Made by a program: the position numbers and the translations under genes. A DNA stretch of 64,000 nt from Candidatus Latescibacterota bacterium. Lineage in GTDB: Bacteria > Krumholzibacteriota > Krumholzibacteriia > WVZY01. Below are positions 7,754 to 15,901 of the stretch, piece by piece. The DNA lies in assembly GCA_011772205.1 (NCBI GenBank), contig WVZY01000031.1, forward strand, positions 1-64,000, read 5' to 3'. Below the pieces are notes generated by a model. That model ran no database searches. It was not told the origin of the DNA and worked only from the letters and a program-made list of their open reading frames with translations. The first letter of the stretch is position 1, and each line of letters begins with the position of its first letter.

Positions 7754-8770
7754 CTACCACATTTCCTCGCGGGGTGGACGGTTCATCAGCTCGATAATGG
7801 CCTCCTTTGGATCTTTACCGTTGAAAAGAACCTTGTAAATGTTTTTGATGATGGGCAGCTCGACGTCCATCTTCTTTCCCAATTCAACGGCCGCTCGCGT
7901 TGTACGGATCCCTTCGGCAACCATCACCATGCTGTTCAGCACGGCGTCGAGCGGCTCACCCTTCCCTATCCTCTCCCCTACGTAGCGGTTTCGGCTGTGG
8001 CGGCTGAGTGCCGTTACGATCAGATCTCCAACGCCGGAGAGACCGAAAAACGTTTCGCGGCGCGCCCCAAGAGCGCACCCTAGACGAGAAATTTCCACCA
8101 AACCTCGCGACAGCAGGGCGGCCTTGGTGTTATCACCATACCCCAATCCGTCGCAGACGCCGGCGGCAATCGCAATGATATTCTTGAGCGCAACGCCAAT
8201 CTCGGAACCGACGACGTCGTAATTCGTATAGACCCGAAAATACGGTCTGAAGAAAATGCGCTGGATACGATTGATGCGATCCCCTTTCTCCCCGGCAATG
8301 ACGACGGAAGTTGGGATTTTACGGCTCACCTCTTCAGCGTGGCTCGGACCGATGAGCGAGTAAATATTGCCGGGTTCGACGGGCAGCTCGTCTGCAAGGA
8401 CTTCGCTCATTCGTTTCATCGTATGCTCCTCGAGACCTTTCGAGGCATTGACAACGGTGGAATCCGGGCGAAGCCGGTCGGTGGCTGCAACCGCCCGGGC
8501 TGTTTCCCGCATGGTGTGTGTCGGAACGACGAACAAGACGAGCTCCGAGTCCGCCAGCGCGGCGTCGAGATCGGAGCCGATATGGATCGATTTAGGGATC
8601 CCGATGCCCGGAAGGAATTTCGCGTTTTCCCGCGCATCGGCGACTGCTTCTGCTTGCTCCGGAAAATACTCCCACAACCGAACCTCGTGTTCGTTTTCAT
8701 GGAGCAGGATGGCCAGCGTTGTACCCCAGCTTCCCGCTCCAAGCACAGTGATGCGCAGCCGATTACTCAT
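7754..8770 (-). CDS. gpsA: NAD(P)-dependent glycerol-3-phosphate dehydrogenase
   Basis: Reduces dihydroxyacetone phosphate to sn-glycerol 3-phosphate for phospholipid synthesis. The N-terminal dinucleotide-binding motif is ITVLGAGSWGTTLA; the catalytic region has GVALKNIIAIAAGVCDGLGYGDN with the conserved Lys, and LSGVGDLIVT follows. The ATG at 8770 falls 5 bp before (downstream of) the plsY stop and gives the usual length of 338 residues; an ATG at 8806 would overlap plsY. Its product is the substrate of PlsY, encoded just upstream. Confidence 0.97.
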   Translation of the reverse strand: MSNRLRITVLGAGSWGTTLAILLHENEHEVRLWEYFPEQAEAVADARENAKFLPGIGIPKSIHIGSDLDAALADSELVLFVVPTHTMRETARAVAATDRLRPDSTVVNASKGLEEHTMKRMSEVLADELPVEPGNIYSLIGPSHAEEVSRKIPTSVVIAGEKGDRINRIQRIFFRPYFRVYTNYDVVGSEIGVALKNIIAIAAGVCDGLGYGDNTKAALLSRGLVEISRLGCALGARRETFFGLSGVGDLIVTALSRHSRNRYVGERIGKGEPLDAVLNSMVMVAEGIRTTRAAVELGKKMDVELPIIKNIYKVLFNGKDPKEAIIELMNRPPREEMW

Positions 8771-8774
8771 GGAT

Positions 8775-9404
8775 TCACTGCTTCTTTCTCGCGAGGTTGG
8801 GCTCACTCCTTTTCAGCAGGCGCTCGATGTTGCTTTTATGCCGGATGATTACGACGATCGAAACGATGATCGACAAGACGAGAAGGGACCAGTGCGAAGA
8901 CGAAACATCCAATCGTCCCGACGCGTACACGATAAACGGCAATGCAACGGCGGCGGAGAGGCTTGCCAGAGAGACTATACGTTTTATCGCCATCACGATC
9001 CCCCACACGACAACCGCCCCGATGCACGCCCAAGGTGTCAGCGCTAAAAAGGCGCCTGCCGAAGTCGCGATTCCCTTGCCCCCTGTAAATTTGAGATAGA
9101 TCGAAAACATGTGTCCAAGAACAGTGAACAGCGCAGCGGCAAGCATCAGCCAATGCGACGGCAATCCTTGAGCCGCACCCAAATGGGGGGCGAAGTAAAC
9201 GGGCAGGAAACCTTTTACCACATCTCCCAAGAGGACGAGTGATGCGACTCTCGGCCCCAGGATCCGAAATGTGTTCGAAGCACCGAGATTGCCGCTCCCG
9301 TGCTCCCGAAGATCGATGCCTGCCTTGAGCTTTCCGGCGATATAACTAAACGGAATCGATCCGATTAGATAACTGACAAGTATGACTACGAATAGGGATA
9401 TCAA
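8775..9404 (-). CDS. plsY: Glycerol-3-phosphate acyltransferase PlsY
   Basis: Integral membrane enzyme transferring acyl groups from acyl-phosphate to glycerol 3-phosphate, the first step of phospholipid synthesis. The three family motifs are visible: SGNLGASNTFR (about residues 37-47), GHMFSIYLKFTGGKGIAT and the later Glu-containing segment in reduced form (IRHKSNIERLLK). Hydrophobic segments alternate as expected for a five-helix protein. The start is TTG at 9404, overlapping the der stop as TTGA. A PlsX partner is not in the window. Confidence 0.96.
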   Translation of the reverse strand: MISLFVVILVSYLIGSIPFSYIAGKLKAGIDLREHGSGNLGASNTFRILGPRVASLVLLGDVVKGFLPVYFAPHLGAAQGLPSHWLMLAAALFTVLGHMFSIYLKFTGGKGIATSAGAFLALTPWACIGAVVVWGIVMAIKRIVSLASLSAAVALPFIVYASGRLDVSSSHWSLLVLSIIVSIVVIIRHKSNIERLLKRSEPNLARKKQ

Positions 9405-10732
9405 CGTTTGTCGCCCTTTCGCTTTTTTTCGCTCAGATTAATCCTAATAACCGTTCCGTCAAAGGAAAACTGTTCACGGATTTGGTTGTTGAGAAATCTC
9501 AGGTAGGCCCTTCCAAAGTACGCGCGCTTGTTGACGAACAGCGTGAATCGCGGCGGGGCCGTTTCCACCTGAGCGGCATAATAGATCTTTCCCGTTCCCC
9601 CGCCGTGAAACGGGGGAGGGATTTTGGCTGTGACGGCCTCAAGAAAATCGTTCAGCTCGCTTGTCTGAATGCGTTTCCCCCGGCTCTCCGCTACCCGCCA
9701 GGCTGTCGGGAATACCCGGTGCACCCGCTGCCCCGTTAAAGCGGATATGAACAAGATCGGGGCGTAGCTCAAATACGCCATCGCTTCGCGGATCTTGATT
9801 TCACACTCTCGATATGTTTTATCGGTTTTCTTGACGAGATCCCACTTGTTCATGCAAATCAGCACGCCTTTTCCCGCCTTGTGCGCATAGCTGCCCACTT
9901 TGACGTCCTGGTTCGCGATCTCGTTAGAGGCATCGAGCATCAGAACGACCACATCGGCGCGGTCGATCGTTTCGATGCTCTTGAGGGCGCTTAGCACAGT
10001 GACGCCGTCTTTTGACCTCGATTTTCTCTTGATGCCCGCTGTGTCGACTAGAGTAATGTTCCGTCCATGCCACCTGACGCGGATATCGATGCTGTCTCTG
10101 GTGGTACCCGGCCTCTCGTCAACAATGTGGACATTCGACCCGACGAGCGCGTTCACCAGGCTGGACTTGCCCACGTTCGGCCGGCCAACTACTGCGAGTT
10201 TAAGGTCTTCATGCGCTCTCTCCGCCTCCCGTTTCGGCAAAACGGTGACAAGATCGTCGAGCAGTTCCCCGATCCCTTGACCGTGGAGCGCGCTGATTTC
10301 GTAAATGTTCGGAAAGCCGAGCTCGTAGAACTCCGAACCGGCGAAACGGCTTCCCGACTTGTCCGTCTTGTTGACGGCGACGAAAACGGGAGCATCCAGG
10401 TTCCGCATCCTTTCGGCAACCTCCCTATCGGCGGGTGTCAGTCCTGTTTCGGCATCGGTAACCAAGACCAGCGCATCGGCACCCAACGCCTCACCTATCG
10501 CTTTGTTTTCGACCTCTCGAACGATCCCGTCCTCCACCCCGGAGAACAGGCCCCCCGTATCGACCATTTCGAAGTGAAAACCGTTCCATTCGGCGGCTTG
10601 CTTCTGGATGTCCCGTGTGATACCCGGGCGCGAATGAACGAGGGCTTTTCTCCTCCGGACGATCCGGTTGAATAGAGTGGATTTCCCGACGTTCGGTCTT
10701 CCGACGATGGCAACTGTAGGCAGCCCGCGCAT
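9401..10732 (-). CDS. der: Ribosome biogenesis GTPase Der (EngA)
   Basis: Double-GTPase needed for 50S ribosomal subunit maturation. Two complete G domains in tandem: GRPNVGKSTLFN near the N-terminus with DTGGLF, NKTDK, and GRPNVGKSSLVN near residue 185 with DTAGI and NKWD; a KH-like C-terminal domain ends in NLSEKKRKGDKR. The start is ATG 10732, with GGGAGGG 7-8 nt upstream, giving 443 residues; the longer frame to 10777 would run into the DUF512 gene. Confidence 0.97.
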   Translation of the reverse strand: MRGLPTVAIVGRPNVGKSTLFNRIVRRRKALVHSRPGITRDIQKQAAEWNGFHFEMVDTGGLFSGVEDGIVREVENKAIGEALGADALVLVTDAETGLTPADREVAERMRNLDAPVFVAVNKTDKSGSRFAGSEFYELGFPNIYEISALHGQGIGELLDDLVTVLPKREAERAHEDLKLAVVGRPNVGKSSLVNALVGSNVHIVDERPGTTRDSIDIRVRWHGRNITLVDTAGIKRKSRSKDGVTVLSALKSIETIDRADVVVLMLDASNEIANQDVKVGSYAHKAGKGVLICMNKWDLVKKTDKTYRECEIKIREAMAYLSYAPILFISALTGQRVHRVFPTAWRVAESRGKRIQTSELNDFLEAVTAKIPPPFHGGGTGKIYYAAQVETAPPRFTLFVNKRAYFGRAYLRFLNNQIREQFSFDGTVIRINLSEKKRKGDKR

Positions 10733-10736
10733 GCAT

Positions 10737-12059
10737 CTATCCCTCCCGGGCGATCGAATCGTGGAAGGCGTGAACAATGGAGCCTTCGGGAACGATGAAC
10801 CTGAGCGATGTTTCCCTCTTTAGATCCTCCAGCGTCGGCCCATCGAGAAACTTGCCTTCGTAGTTCAGCATATTCGGCGGCAGGAAAATCCGCTTCCGTT
10901 CTGAGTCAACCTGTAGCAGCGCCTCTCTGATATCACCCAGCGTCAGAAGTCCCGAGACGGTTACGGTTTCACCAAAGAATCGATTTGTTACGGCGACGAT
11001 GTGGGGGAGTCCATCCGAACGCTCCGCCAAAAGCGGCAGGATATACGAGCGAAAAACAACGCTGCCGAGTGTGCCTGTTACGATTTGACACTCATCCAAC
11101 CGCTCCGGCACGCCTACGTCCTCGATATCTTCTTTGATCTCATTCAAAAAATGCCGGGTCATGCCCACACCGTTGTCTAGCTGAGGAAGCTCTTCGTACG
11201 TACTGTATTCCGGGAGCCTCCTCCCGGACTCGATATACCACTCATCGGAAAGAAAAACAAACCGGCTTTTCCGCTCCCCTTGAAGGAAACGTTCCTGGTA
11301 GGCCTCGACTTGGTCGATAACAGTTTCCATTCCACGCTTATCGTAAGGCTCGATGTCATGAAGGCCCTCGCGGTGGCGGGTGAGCCCAACGGGAACGACG
11401 GCGAGCGAGCCGACATTCGAATCCAACGCTTCCAGCGCCCGAATGGTCTCGTCGAGATGAGCGGCATCGTTCTTACCAGGACACAAAACCACCTGGGTGT
11501 GCAGAGTAATGCCGCTCTCGGCGAGCTTCCTCAACGTTGCAAGAATGTCGCGTTTCATTGGCCGCCCGAACACCCATTCTCTCAATCCTCTGTCGACCGC
11601 ATGAACGGACACGTACTGAGGACTCAGCTGTTGCTCGATGATTTTATCGACCTCGGTCTCTGTTATGTCGTTCATCGTGGTGAAGTTTCCGTAGAGAAAG
11701 CTCAACCGCGTATCCTCGTCTTTGAAATAAAGGGACCTGCGCATGCCCTTGGGCATCTGATCCACGAAACAAAACGGACATTTACAGCGGCAGCGCCGAA
11801 AATCCATAGGTGAAAAGGCAATATCGAGCTTCTGCAAAAGATCGGCGTCGATCTGTATGTCTCGGACGCTGCCGTTCTTTCTGTGAACCTTCAATCGAAC
11901 GACCTGGTCACGGGATGTATAATAGTGATAATCCAGTTGGTCGTGCGCCGGGCGGCCGGATACTTCCAGCAGCGCATCGCCGACGGCCAGAATGTCTGAC
12001 TCCAATCCGTACAGCGACGGATCATTTATCTTCACGATTTCCAGCGCTTTCTCAGTCAT
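10737..12059 (-). CDS. DUF512 radical-SAM-like iron-sulfur protein
   Basis: A 440-residue protein of the DUF512 family (PF04459). The N-terminus resembles a PDZ-like segment (SDILAVGDALLEV). The cysteine motif FRRCRCKCPFCFVDQMPKG (about residues 90-105) is a CxxxCxxC-like radical-SAM cluster ligand set, followed by SLYFKDEDTRLSFLYGNF, a family signature. Biochemical role is not established. Immediately upstream of der, the same order as in Clostridia (DUF512-der-plsY-gpsA), which hints at a link with ribosome maturation or GTPase function. It starts inside the last codons of the lipoprotein gene (8-bp overlap). Confidence 0.9.
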   Translation of the reverse strand: MTEKALEIVKINDPSLYGLESDILAVGDALLEVSGRPAHDQLDYHYYTSRDQVVRLKVHRKNGSVRDIQIDADLLQKLDIAFSPMDFRRCRCKCPFCFVDQMPKGMRRSLYFKDEDTRLSFLYGNFTTMNDITETEVDKIIEQQLSPQYVSVHAVDRGLREWVFGRPMKRDILATLRKLAESGITLHTQVVLCPGKNDAAHLDETIRALEALDSNVGSLAVVPVGLTRHREGLHDIEPYDKRGMETVIDQVEAYQERFLQGERKSRFVFLSDEWYIESGRRLPEYSTYEELPQLDNGVGMTRHFLNEIKEDIEDVGVPERLDECQIVTGTLGSVVFRSYILPLLAERSDGLPHIVAVTNRFFGETVTVSGLLTLGDIREALLQVDSERKRIFLPPNMLNYEGKFLDGPTLEDLKRETSLRFIVPEGSIVHAFHDSIAREG

Positions 12060-12867
12060 CAGGATCGTTTGTCGGCAGTGACAGCTTATCGAGAACCGTC
12101 ACCGCTTCCCTTCCGGATAAGTACACTTGCTTTGCTTCTTCGCCGTTGGCAGCGAGCTGCTCGTGCAGGATCCGCTCGAGTCCCCCGGGGAATAGATCTT
12201 CCAAGGCGTCCTCATGCGGGGCAAACTTAACCTGCAGTCTCCTTACGATGAAGAAAAACGCGGCGCGGGTTACCTTCTCCTCAGGATGAAACAGCAAATC
12301 GGGAAGCGTCCTCATAATACGGGCGCTAATCATTCTTTCTATCGCCCCTTTTGCCCAGTGCCCATTTACATCGGCTGGCAGATCTTCGGACGATGCGCCC
12401 GGGGCATTACCGGAACCGATCGCTCGGTCGAATCCTCGACGGTCGATCCAACCGTCGATCAGGCAGGCCAGCTGGGCTCTGGTCAAGCTGGGATGTCTGA
12501 GGGCATATTCCGGATCCGCCTCGGACCGGCTCCGAATCTGCTGCATGTGATCGTAAAACGGAATATCTCCACTGACCATCATTCCCGTTGCCAAAGCATC
12601 GCGCGCGGCCGCGTAATCACCCAATGCCTCGAGGGAGCGGGCCAGGTACAAATAAGCGATGCCGCGATCCGAATCCGTCTCGAGCGTTCGTGTTAAGTCG
12701 GTAAGTTCATCCCGAGCCTCTGTATAGCGCCCGGAAATATAAAGTAAGATTGCGTTATCGAGTGCAGAACTGCCGGGCGATGCTGCCCTTTGCGAACATG
12801 ATGCGGCAAGAAAGAGTGCCAGAAGAATCCGGCAGAGCCAACCTGTTTTGTTGGTGATGCGTCGCAA
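12052..12867 (-). CDS. Lipoprotein with TPR-like and SLH-like segments
   Basis: The N-terminal signal (LCRILLALFLAASCSQ) ends in a lipobox A-A-S-C. Residues about 35-110 look like two TPR-type helical pairs (YISGRYTEARDEL, YLYLARSLEALGDYAAARDAL). Residues about 165-210 resemble a single S-layer homology module (DVNGHWAKGAIERMI, then VTRAAFFFIVRRL). SLH modules bind cell-wall polymers, so it may bridge outer membrane and wall; this is inference. The start is probably TTG at 12867; no ribosome-binding site is obvious and it lies only 16 bp from the tRNA-Gly gene. The last bases overlap the DUF512 start. Confidence 0.72.
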   Translation of the reverse strand: MRRITNKTGWLCRILLALFLAASCSQRAASPGSSALDNAILLYISGRYTEARDELTDLTRTLETDSDRGIAYLYLARSLEALGDYAAARDALATGMMVSGDIPFYDHMQQIRSRSEADPEYALRHPSLTRAQLACLIDGWIDRRGFDRAIGSGNAPGASSEDLPADVNGHWAKGAIERMISARIMRTLPDLLFHPEEKVTRAAFFFIVRRLQVKFAPHEDALEDLFPGGLERILHEQLAANGEEAKQVYLSGREAVTVLDKLSLPTNDPDD

Positions 12868-12883
12868 TGGGTTTCAATGGAAA

Positions 12884-12959
12884 TGGAGCGGGCAACGGGA
12901 TTCGAACCCGCGACCCTCAGCTTGGGAAGCTGATACTCTACCAACTGAGTTATGCCCGC
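12884..12959 (-). tRNA. tRNA-Gly (anticodon CCC)
   Basis: Cloverleaf: acceptor GCGGGCA/TGCCCGC, anticodon stem TCAGC/GCTGA with loop TTCCCAA (anticodon CCC, reads GGG), T-arm GCGGGTTCGAATCCCGT, discriminator T and encoded CCA. It lies downstream of miaA. Confidence 0.95.
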
Positions 12960-12975
12960 TCTCCTAACAAGTGTC

Positions 12976-13004
12976 TTACTATCATGTTACCTGATTTATG
13001 TCAA
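12976..13004 (-). promoter_or_regulatory. Promoter of tRNA-Gly (and lipoprotein/DUF512/der unit)
   Basis: A perfect TTGACA (13004-12999), 17-bp spacer and TAGTAA (12981-12976). It starts just after the miaA stop codon and ends 16 bp before the mature tRNA 5' end. Read-through past the tRNA would supply the lipoprotein-DUF512-der-plsY-gpsA genes. Confidence 0.72.
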
Positions 13005-13011
13005 GTACGTT

Positions 13012-13959
13012 TTAAAGCTTCAAGTGATGCTCGACAGCCGTTTCGACCGAGGCATAGCAATCCTTTTTCGAAACGTCGAACCAAAGCGCACCCGTCTCGC
13101 TCCTGAAAAAGGTCTCCTGGCGCTTGGCGTATTGGCGGGTGAGGGTGATCACCTGCTCCAGCGTCGAGAACGGGTCCCTTCCGGCAATGATCGCCTTGGC
13201 GATCTCCAAGTATCCCAAACTGTTCATTCCCGGGCTGTCGATACCATAGCCATCGTCGAGCAGCTTCTTGACCTCGTCTACCCACCCTGCATCGAACATC
13301 TCGCGCGTCCTCTTTGCAATGCGTCGTCTCAAATCGTCCCTGGGTGCAGTCAGAACCAGTTTGAGCCCCTCCCATGACAGCGACCTCTCTTGCTCGGCGA
13401 AATGTTTGCTCATGGGTTTTCCCGTCAATATGATAACTTCGAGGGCACGCGTGATCCGAATCCTGTCGTTCGGGGAAATCATTTCGGCTCGCTCCGGGTC
13501 CCGCTTGCGGAGTTCTTGGTAGAGGTCCGAAGTGTCCCGGGCCTCGAGGGATTTCCTCGTTCGTGCGAGCGCATCCTTCGGGACCTCCAGGTCGATAATG
13601 CCCGTGAAAAGCGCCCGGAAATACAAGCCCGTGCCTCCGGCTAGAATGGGCAAGTTACCTCGGCTGGCGATTTCGCGGCATATTCCGGCCGCTCGGGCGG
13701 CATGCATGCCGGCGCTGTTCGGTTCATCGGGCCTGAGGACGTCGATCAAATGGTGTGGAATCCCCCGGCGCTCCGTTGAGCCCACTTTCGCCGTTCCGAT
13801 ATCCATACCGATGTACACCTGCCTCGAGTCCATCGAGACGATCTCACCGCCGAATCGTTCGGCCAAGTGGATCGCCAGCTTGGATTTCCCCGTTGCTGTG
13901 GCTCCCATGATCGCTATGCTTTTGCTGACTGATGAGGTGTTCACCGGCGTTGAAACCAT
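13012..13959 (-). CDS. miaA: tRNA dimethylallyltransferase
   Basis: Adds dimethylallyl to A37 of tRNAs that read codons starting with U. P-loop GATATGKSKLA, DSRQVYIGMDIGTAK and HHLIDV are the standard motifs; LAGGTGLYFRAL and the R-x-R stretch NDRIRITRALEV follow. The ATG at 13959 has GAGGA about 9 nt upstream and overlaps mutL by 19 bp; a GTG at 13944 that forms a GTGA overlap with the mutL stop is an alternative. mutL-miaA adjacency is widely conserved. Confidence 0.97.
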   Translation of the reverse strand: MVSTPVNTSSVSKSIAIMGATATGKSKLAIHLAERFGGEIVSMDSRQVYIGMDIGTAKVGSTERRGIPHHLIDVLRPDEPNSAGMHAARAAGICREIASRGNLPILAGGTGLYFRALFTGIIDLEVPKDALARTRKSLEARDTSDLYQELRKRDPERAEMISPNDRIRITRALEVIILTGKPMSKHFAEQERSLSWEGLKLVLTAPRDDLRRRIAKRTREMFDAGWVDEVKKLLDDGYGIDSPGMNSLGYLEIAKAIIAGRDPFSTLEQVITLTRQYAKRQETFFRSETGALWFDVSKKDCYASVETAVEHHLKL

Positions 13960-15797
13960 CTCTCGATTTCCTCGAGAGAGATGCGCTGAATGGTCGGGCG
14001 GCCGTGGGGACAAGAATAAGGATTCTCCGACGCGAACAGTTGGTCGGCAAGGAGTCTCATTTCATCCACGGTGAGCTTTTTGCCGGCTTTGACGGCGCTC
14101 CTGCAGGCAAAGCTGGCCAGCACTTTTTCGGTGTGGTCGTTCCCCGGCGCCTTGTCGTGAAGGAGATCGTCGAAGATCTGGAGAAGCAGCTTGCCCTCGT
14201 CCCAGTTTTTCAAACCCTGTGGATAGCCGCGGACGAGAATGCTCTTCCCACCGAACGGTTCGAGGTCGAAACCGATCTTGGCGAAGATGTCCTTCGATGA
14301 CCGGAAAATCTCCAGTTCGCCCAGCGAGAGCTCGAGGTGAATCGGAAAGAGGATCTGCTGCGATACCTGGACTTCGCGTTCGAGATTTCGTTTGCAGGTA
14401 TCGAAGATCACCCGTTCGTGGGCAGCATGTTGATCGATGATCACGACTCCGCCCCGGACCTGTATGAAGATGTAGGCGTTGTTGAACTGCCAGAACAGGC
14501 TTTCCTCACCAAGAAACCGCTCCTTCCAATCATCTGCCTCTCCGGGTTCCTTGCGCGTAACGTCTTCCACCCTCAGAGACAGCTGCGGATTGAAATCCAT
14601 CTGGCCCCTGCGCACCATATAGTCGGTGTAGGCGTCTTTGATCCGCTCTTTGAGTGTAATGACTTTGAGGTCGCCGTAACGCGCGTGCTCGTCCTCTGCA
14701 GTTGGGGGCTGGGGGCGTACACTCCTTTTCGCGCGTTCGGAGGCCGAACGACCGGCGCCCTCCCCGGAGAAATCCTGGCCAGGAAAGCTCACAATCATCT
14801 CGGACTCGGACTTCGCCGACAACGCGGATTTGAGAGCGCTCCGCACAGCTTCGTGCGCGTAACGTTCGTTCTTTATGCGAACCTCGAGCTTTCTCGGGTG
14901 GACGTTGACATCCACCTCTTCGAAAGGTATGTCGACCGCGAGAACGAGAACGGGAAAACGTTTCGCGGGAATCACATTGCGGTAAGCATCCGTTATGGCA
15001 TGTGAGATCGTTTTTTCTCTGACGAAACGGCGATTGACGTAGACGAACTGGTTCGCACGGTTGCTACGGGTGTAGGTAGGAAGACTCGCAAAACCCCCGA
15101 TTCGCAGCGGACCGCTTTTCGATTGTACTGCCACCATGTGCTTCATCGTACTGGCACCAAGAACGGCAGCAACGCGTTCCCGCCAGGAAGCAGCTGGAAG
15201 AAGATCGACGACGTGCTCGCCGTCATCCAGGTAATGGAACTCGATTTCAGGGATAACCAGAACGAATGACAGGAAGGTCTCGAGTATCTTTTTTCTTTCA
15301 CTCAGATCGGATTTTAAGAATTTTTTTCTTGCTGGGGTGTTGTAAAAAAGATTTTGAACTCTTACCGTGGTGCCTTTCTCATGAGGGGCCGGGCTGCTCC
15401 GGACAGTGGACATGCCCTCAACGGCTGCCGCCCATCCCTCGCCGCCGGAACGGCTGCTGGATATGATTTCGATCGTCGAAACAGCGGCAATACTCGCCAG
15501 CGCCTCGCCTCTAAAACCGTATGTCGAGATGCGGAAGAGGTCATCTGCTGTTGTGATTTTACTCGTAGAAAAGTTTTGGTGGGCCATGGCGATGTCCTCC
15601 GGCGACATGCCGCTGCCGTTGTCGATCACTTCAACCAGCTTCGATCCGGCACCCGAGCATCTCAATGTGATTCGTTTCGCTCCAGCGTCAACGGCGTTTT
15701 CGACGAGTTCCTTTACGACGGATGCAGGCCTCTCGACGACCTCGCCTGCGGCGATGCACCGTACGACCTCTTCCGGCAATGCATGAATCTCAGGCAT
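13941..15797 (-). CDS. mutL: DNA mismatch repair protein MutL
   Basis: Couples mismatch recognition by MutS to strand incision. The N-terminal GHKL ATPase domain has IAAGEVVERPASVVKEL, DNGSGM and TYGFRGEALASI. The C-terminal domain has DQHAAHERVIFD, close to the endonuclease motif DQHA(X)2E(X)4E but with Asp in place of the last Glu, plus ACRSAVKAG and CPHGRP, which are metal-site motifs of endonuclease-type MutL. So strand incision by MutL itself is likely. Length 618 is normal. Confidence 0.97.
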   Translation of the reverse strand: MPEIHALPEEVVRCIAAGEVVERPASVVKELVENAVDAGAKRITLRCSGAGSKLVEVIDNGSGMSPEDIAMAHQNFSTSKITTADDLFRISTYGFRGEALASIAAVSTIEIISSSRSGGEGWAAAVEGMSTVRSSPAPHEKGTTVRVQNLFYNTPARKKFLKSDLSERKKILETFLSFVLVIPEIEFHYLDDGEHVVDLLPAASWRERVAAVLGASTMKHMVAVQSKSGPLRIGGFASLPTYTRSNRANQFVYVNRRFVREKTISHAITDAYRNVIPAKRFPVLVLAVDIPFEEVDVNVHPRKLEVRIKNERYAHEAVRSALKSALSAKSESEMIVSFPGQDFSGEGAGRSASERAKRSVRPQPPTAEDEHARYGDLKVITLKERIKDAYTDYMVRRGQMDFNPQLSLRVEDVTRKEPGEADDWKERFLGEESLFWQFNNAYIFIQVRGGVVIIDQHAAHERVIFDTCKRNLEREVQVSQQILFPIHLELSLGELEIFRSSKDIFAKIGFDLEPFGGKSILVRGYPQGLKNWDEGKLLLQIFDDLLHDKAPGNDHTEKVLASFACRSAVKAGKKLTVDEMRLLADQLFASENPYSCPHGRPTIQRISLEEIERWFQRR

Positions 15798-15824
15798 AGA
15801 ACACCTTCCGCCCGTATATGCGCA

Positions 15825-15853
15825 ACGATATCATTTCCCCCACCGTTTCGCAA
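15825..15853 (-). promoter_or_regulatory. Promoter of mutL-miaA
   Basis: TTGCGA (15853-15848), 17-bp spacer, TATCGT (15830-15825) on the minus strand, 28 bp upstream of the mutL ATG, in the gap after the GAF-protein gene. Confidence 0.55.
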
Positions 15854-15901
15854 CTCGAGCGGCTGGAGGAGCGAGCCGAAAGGCAATTTTCCTGTTGAAA
15901 A

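Noticed and set aside
15266-15800. Frameshift or truncation in mutL
   Set aside because: The minus-strand frame is continuous from ATG 15797 to the stop at 13941 with all domains present.
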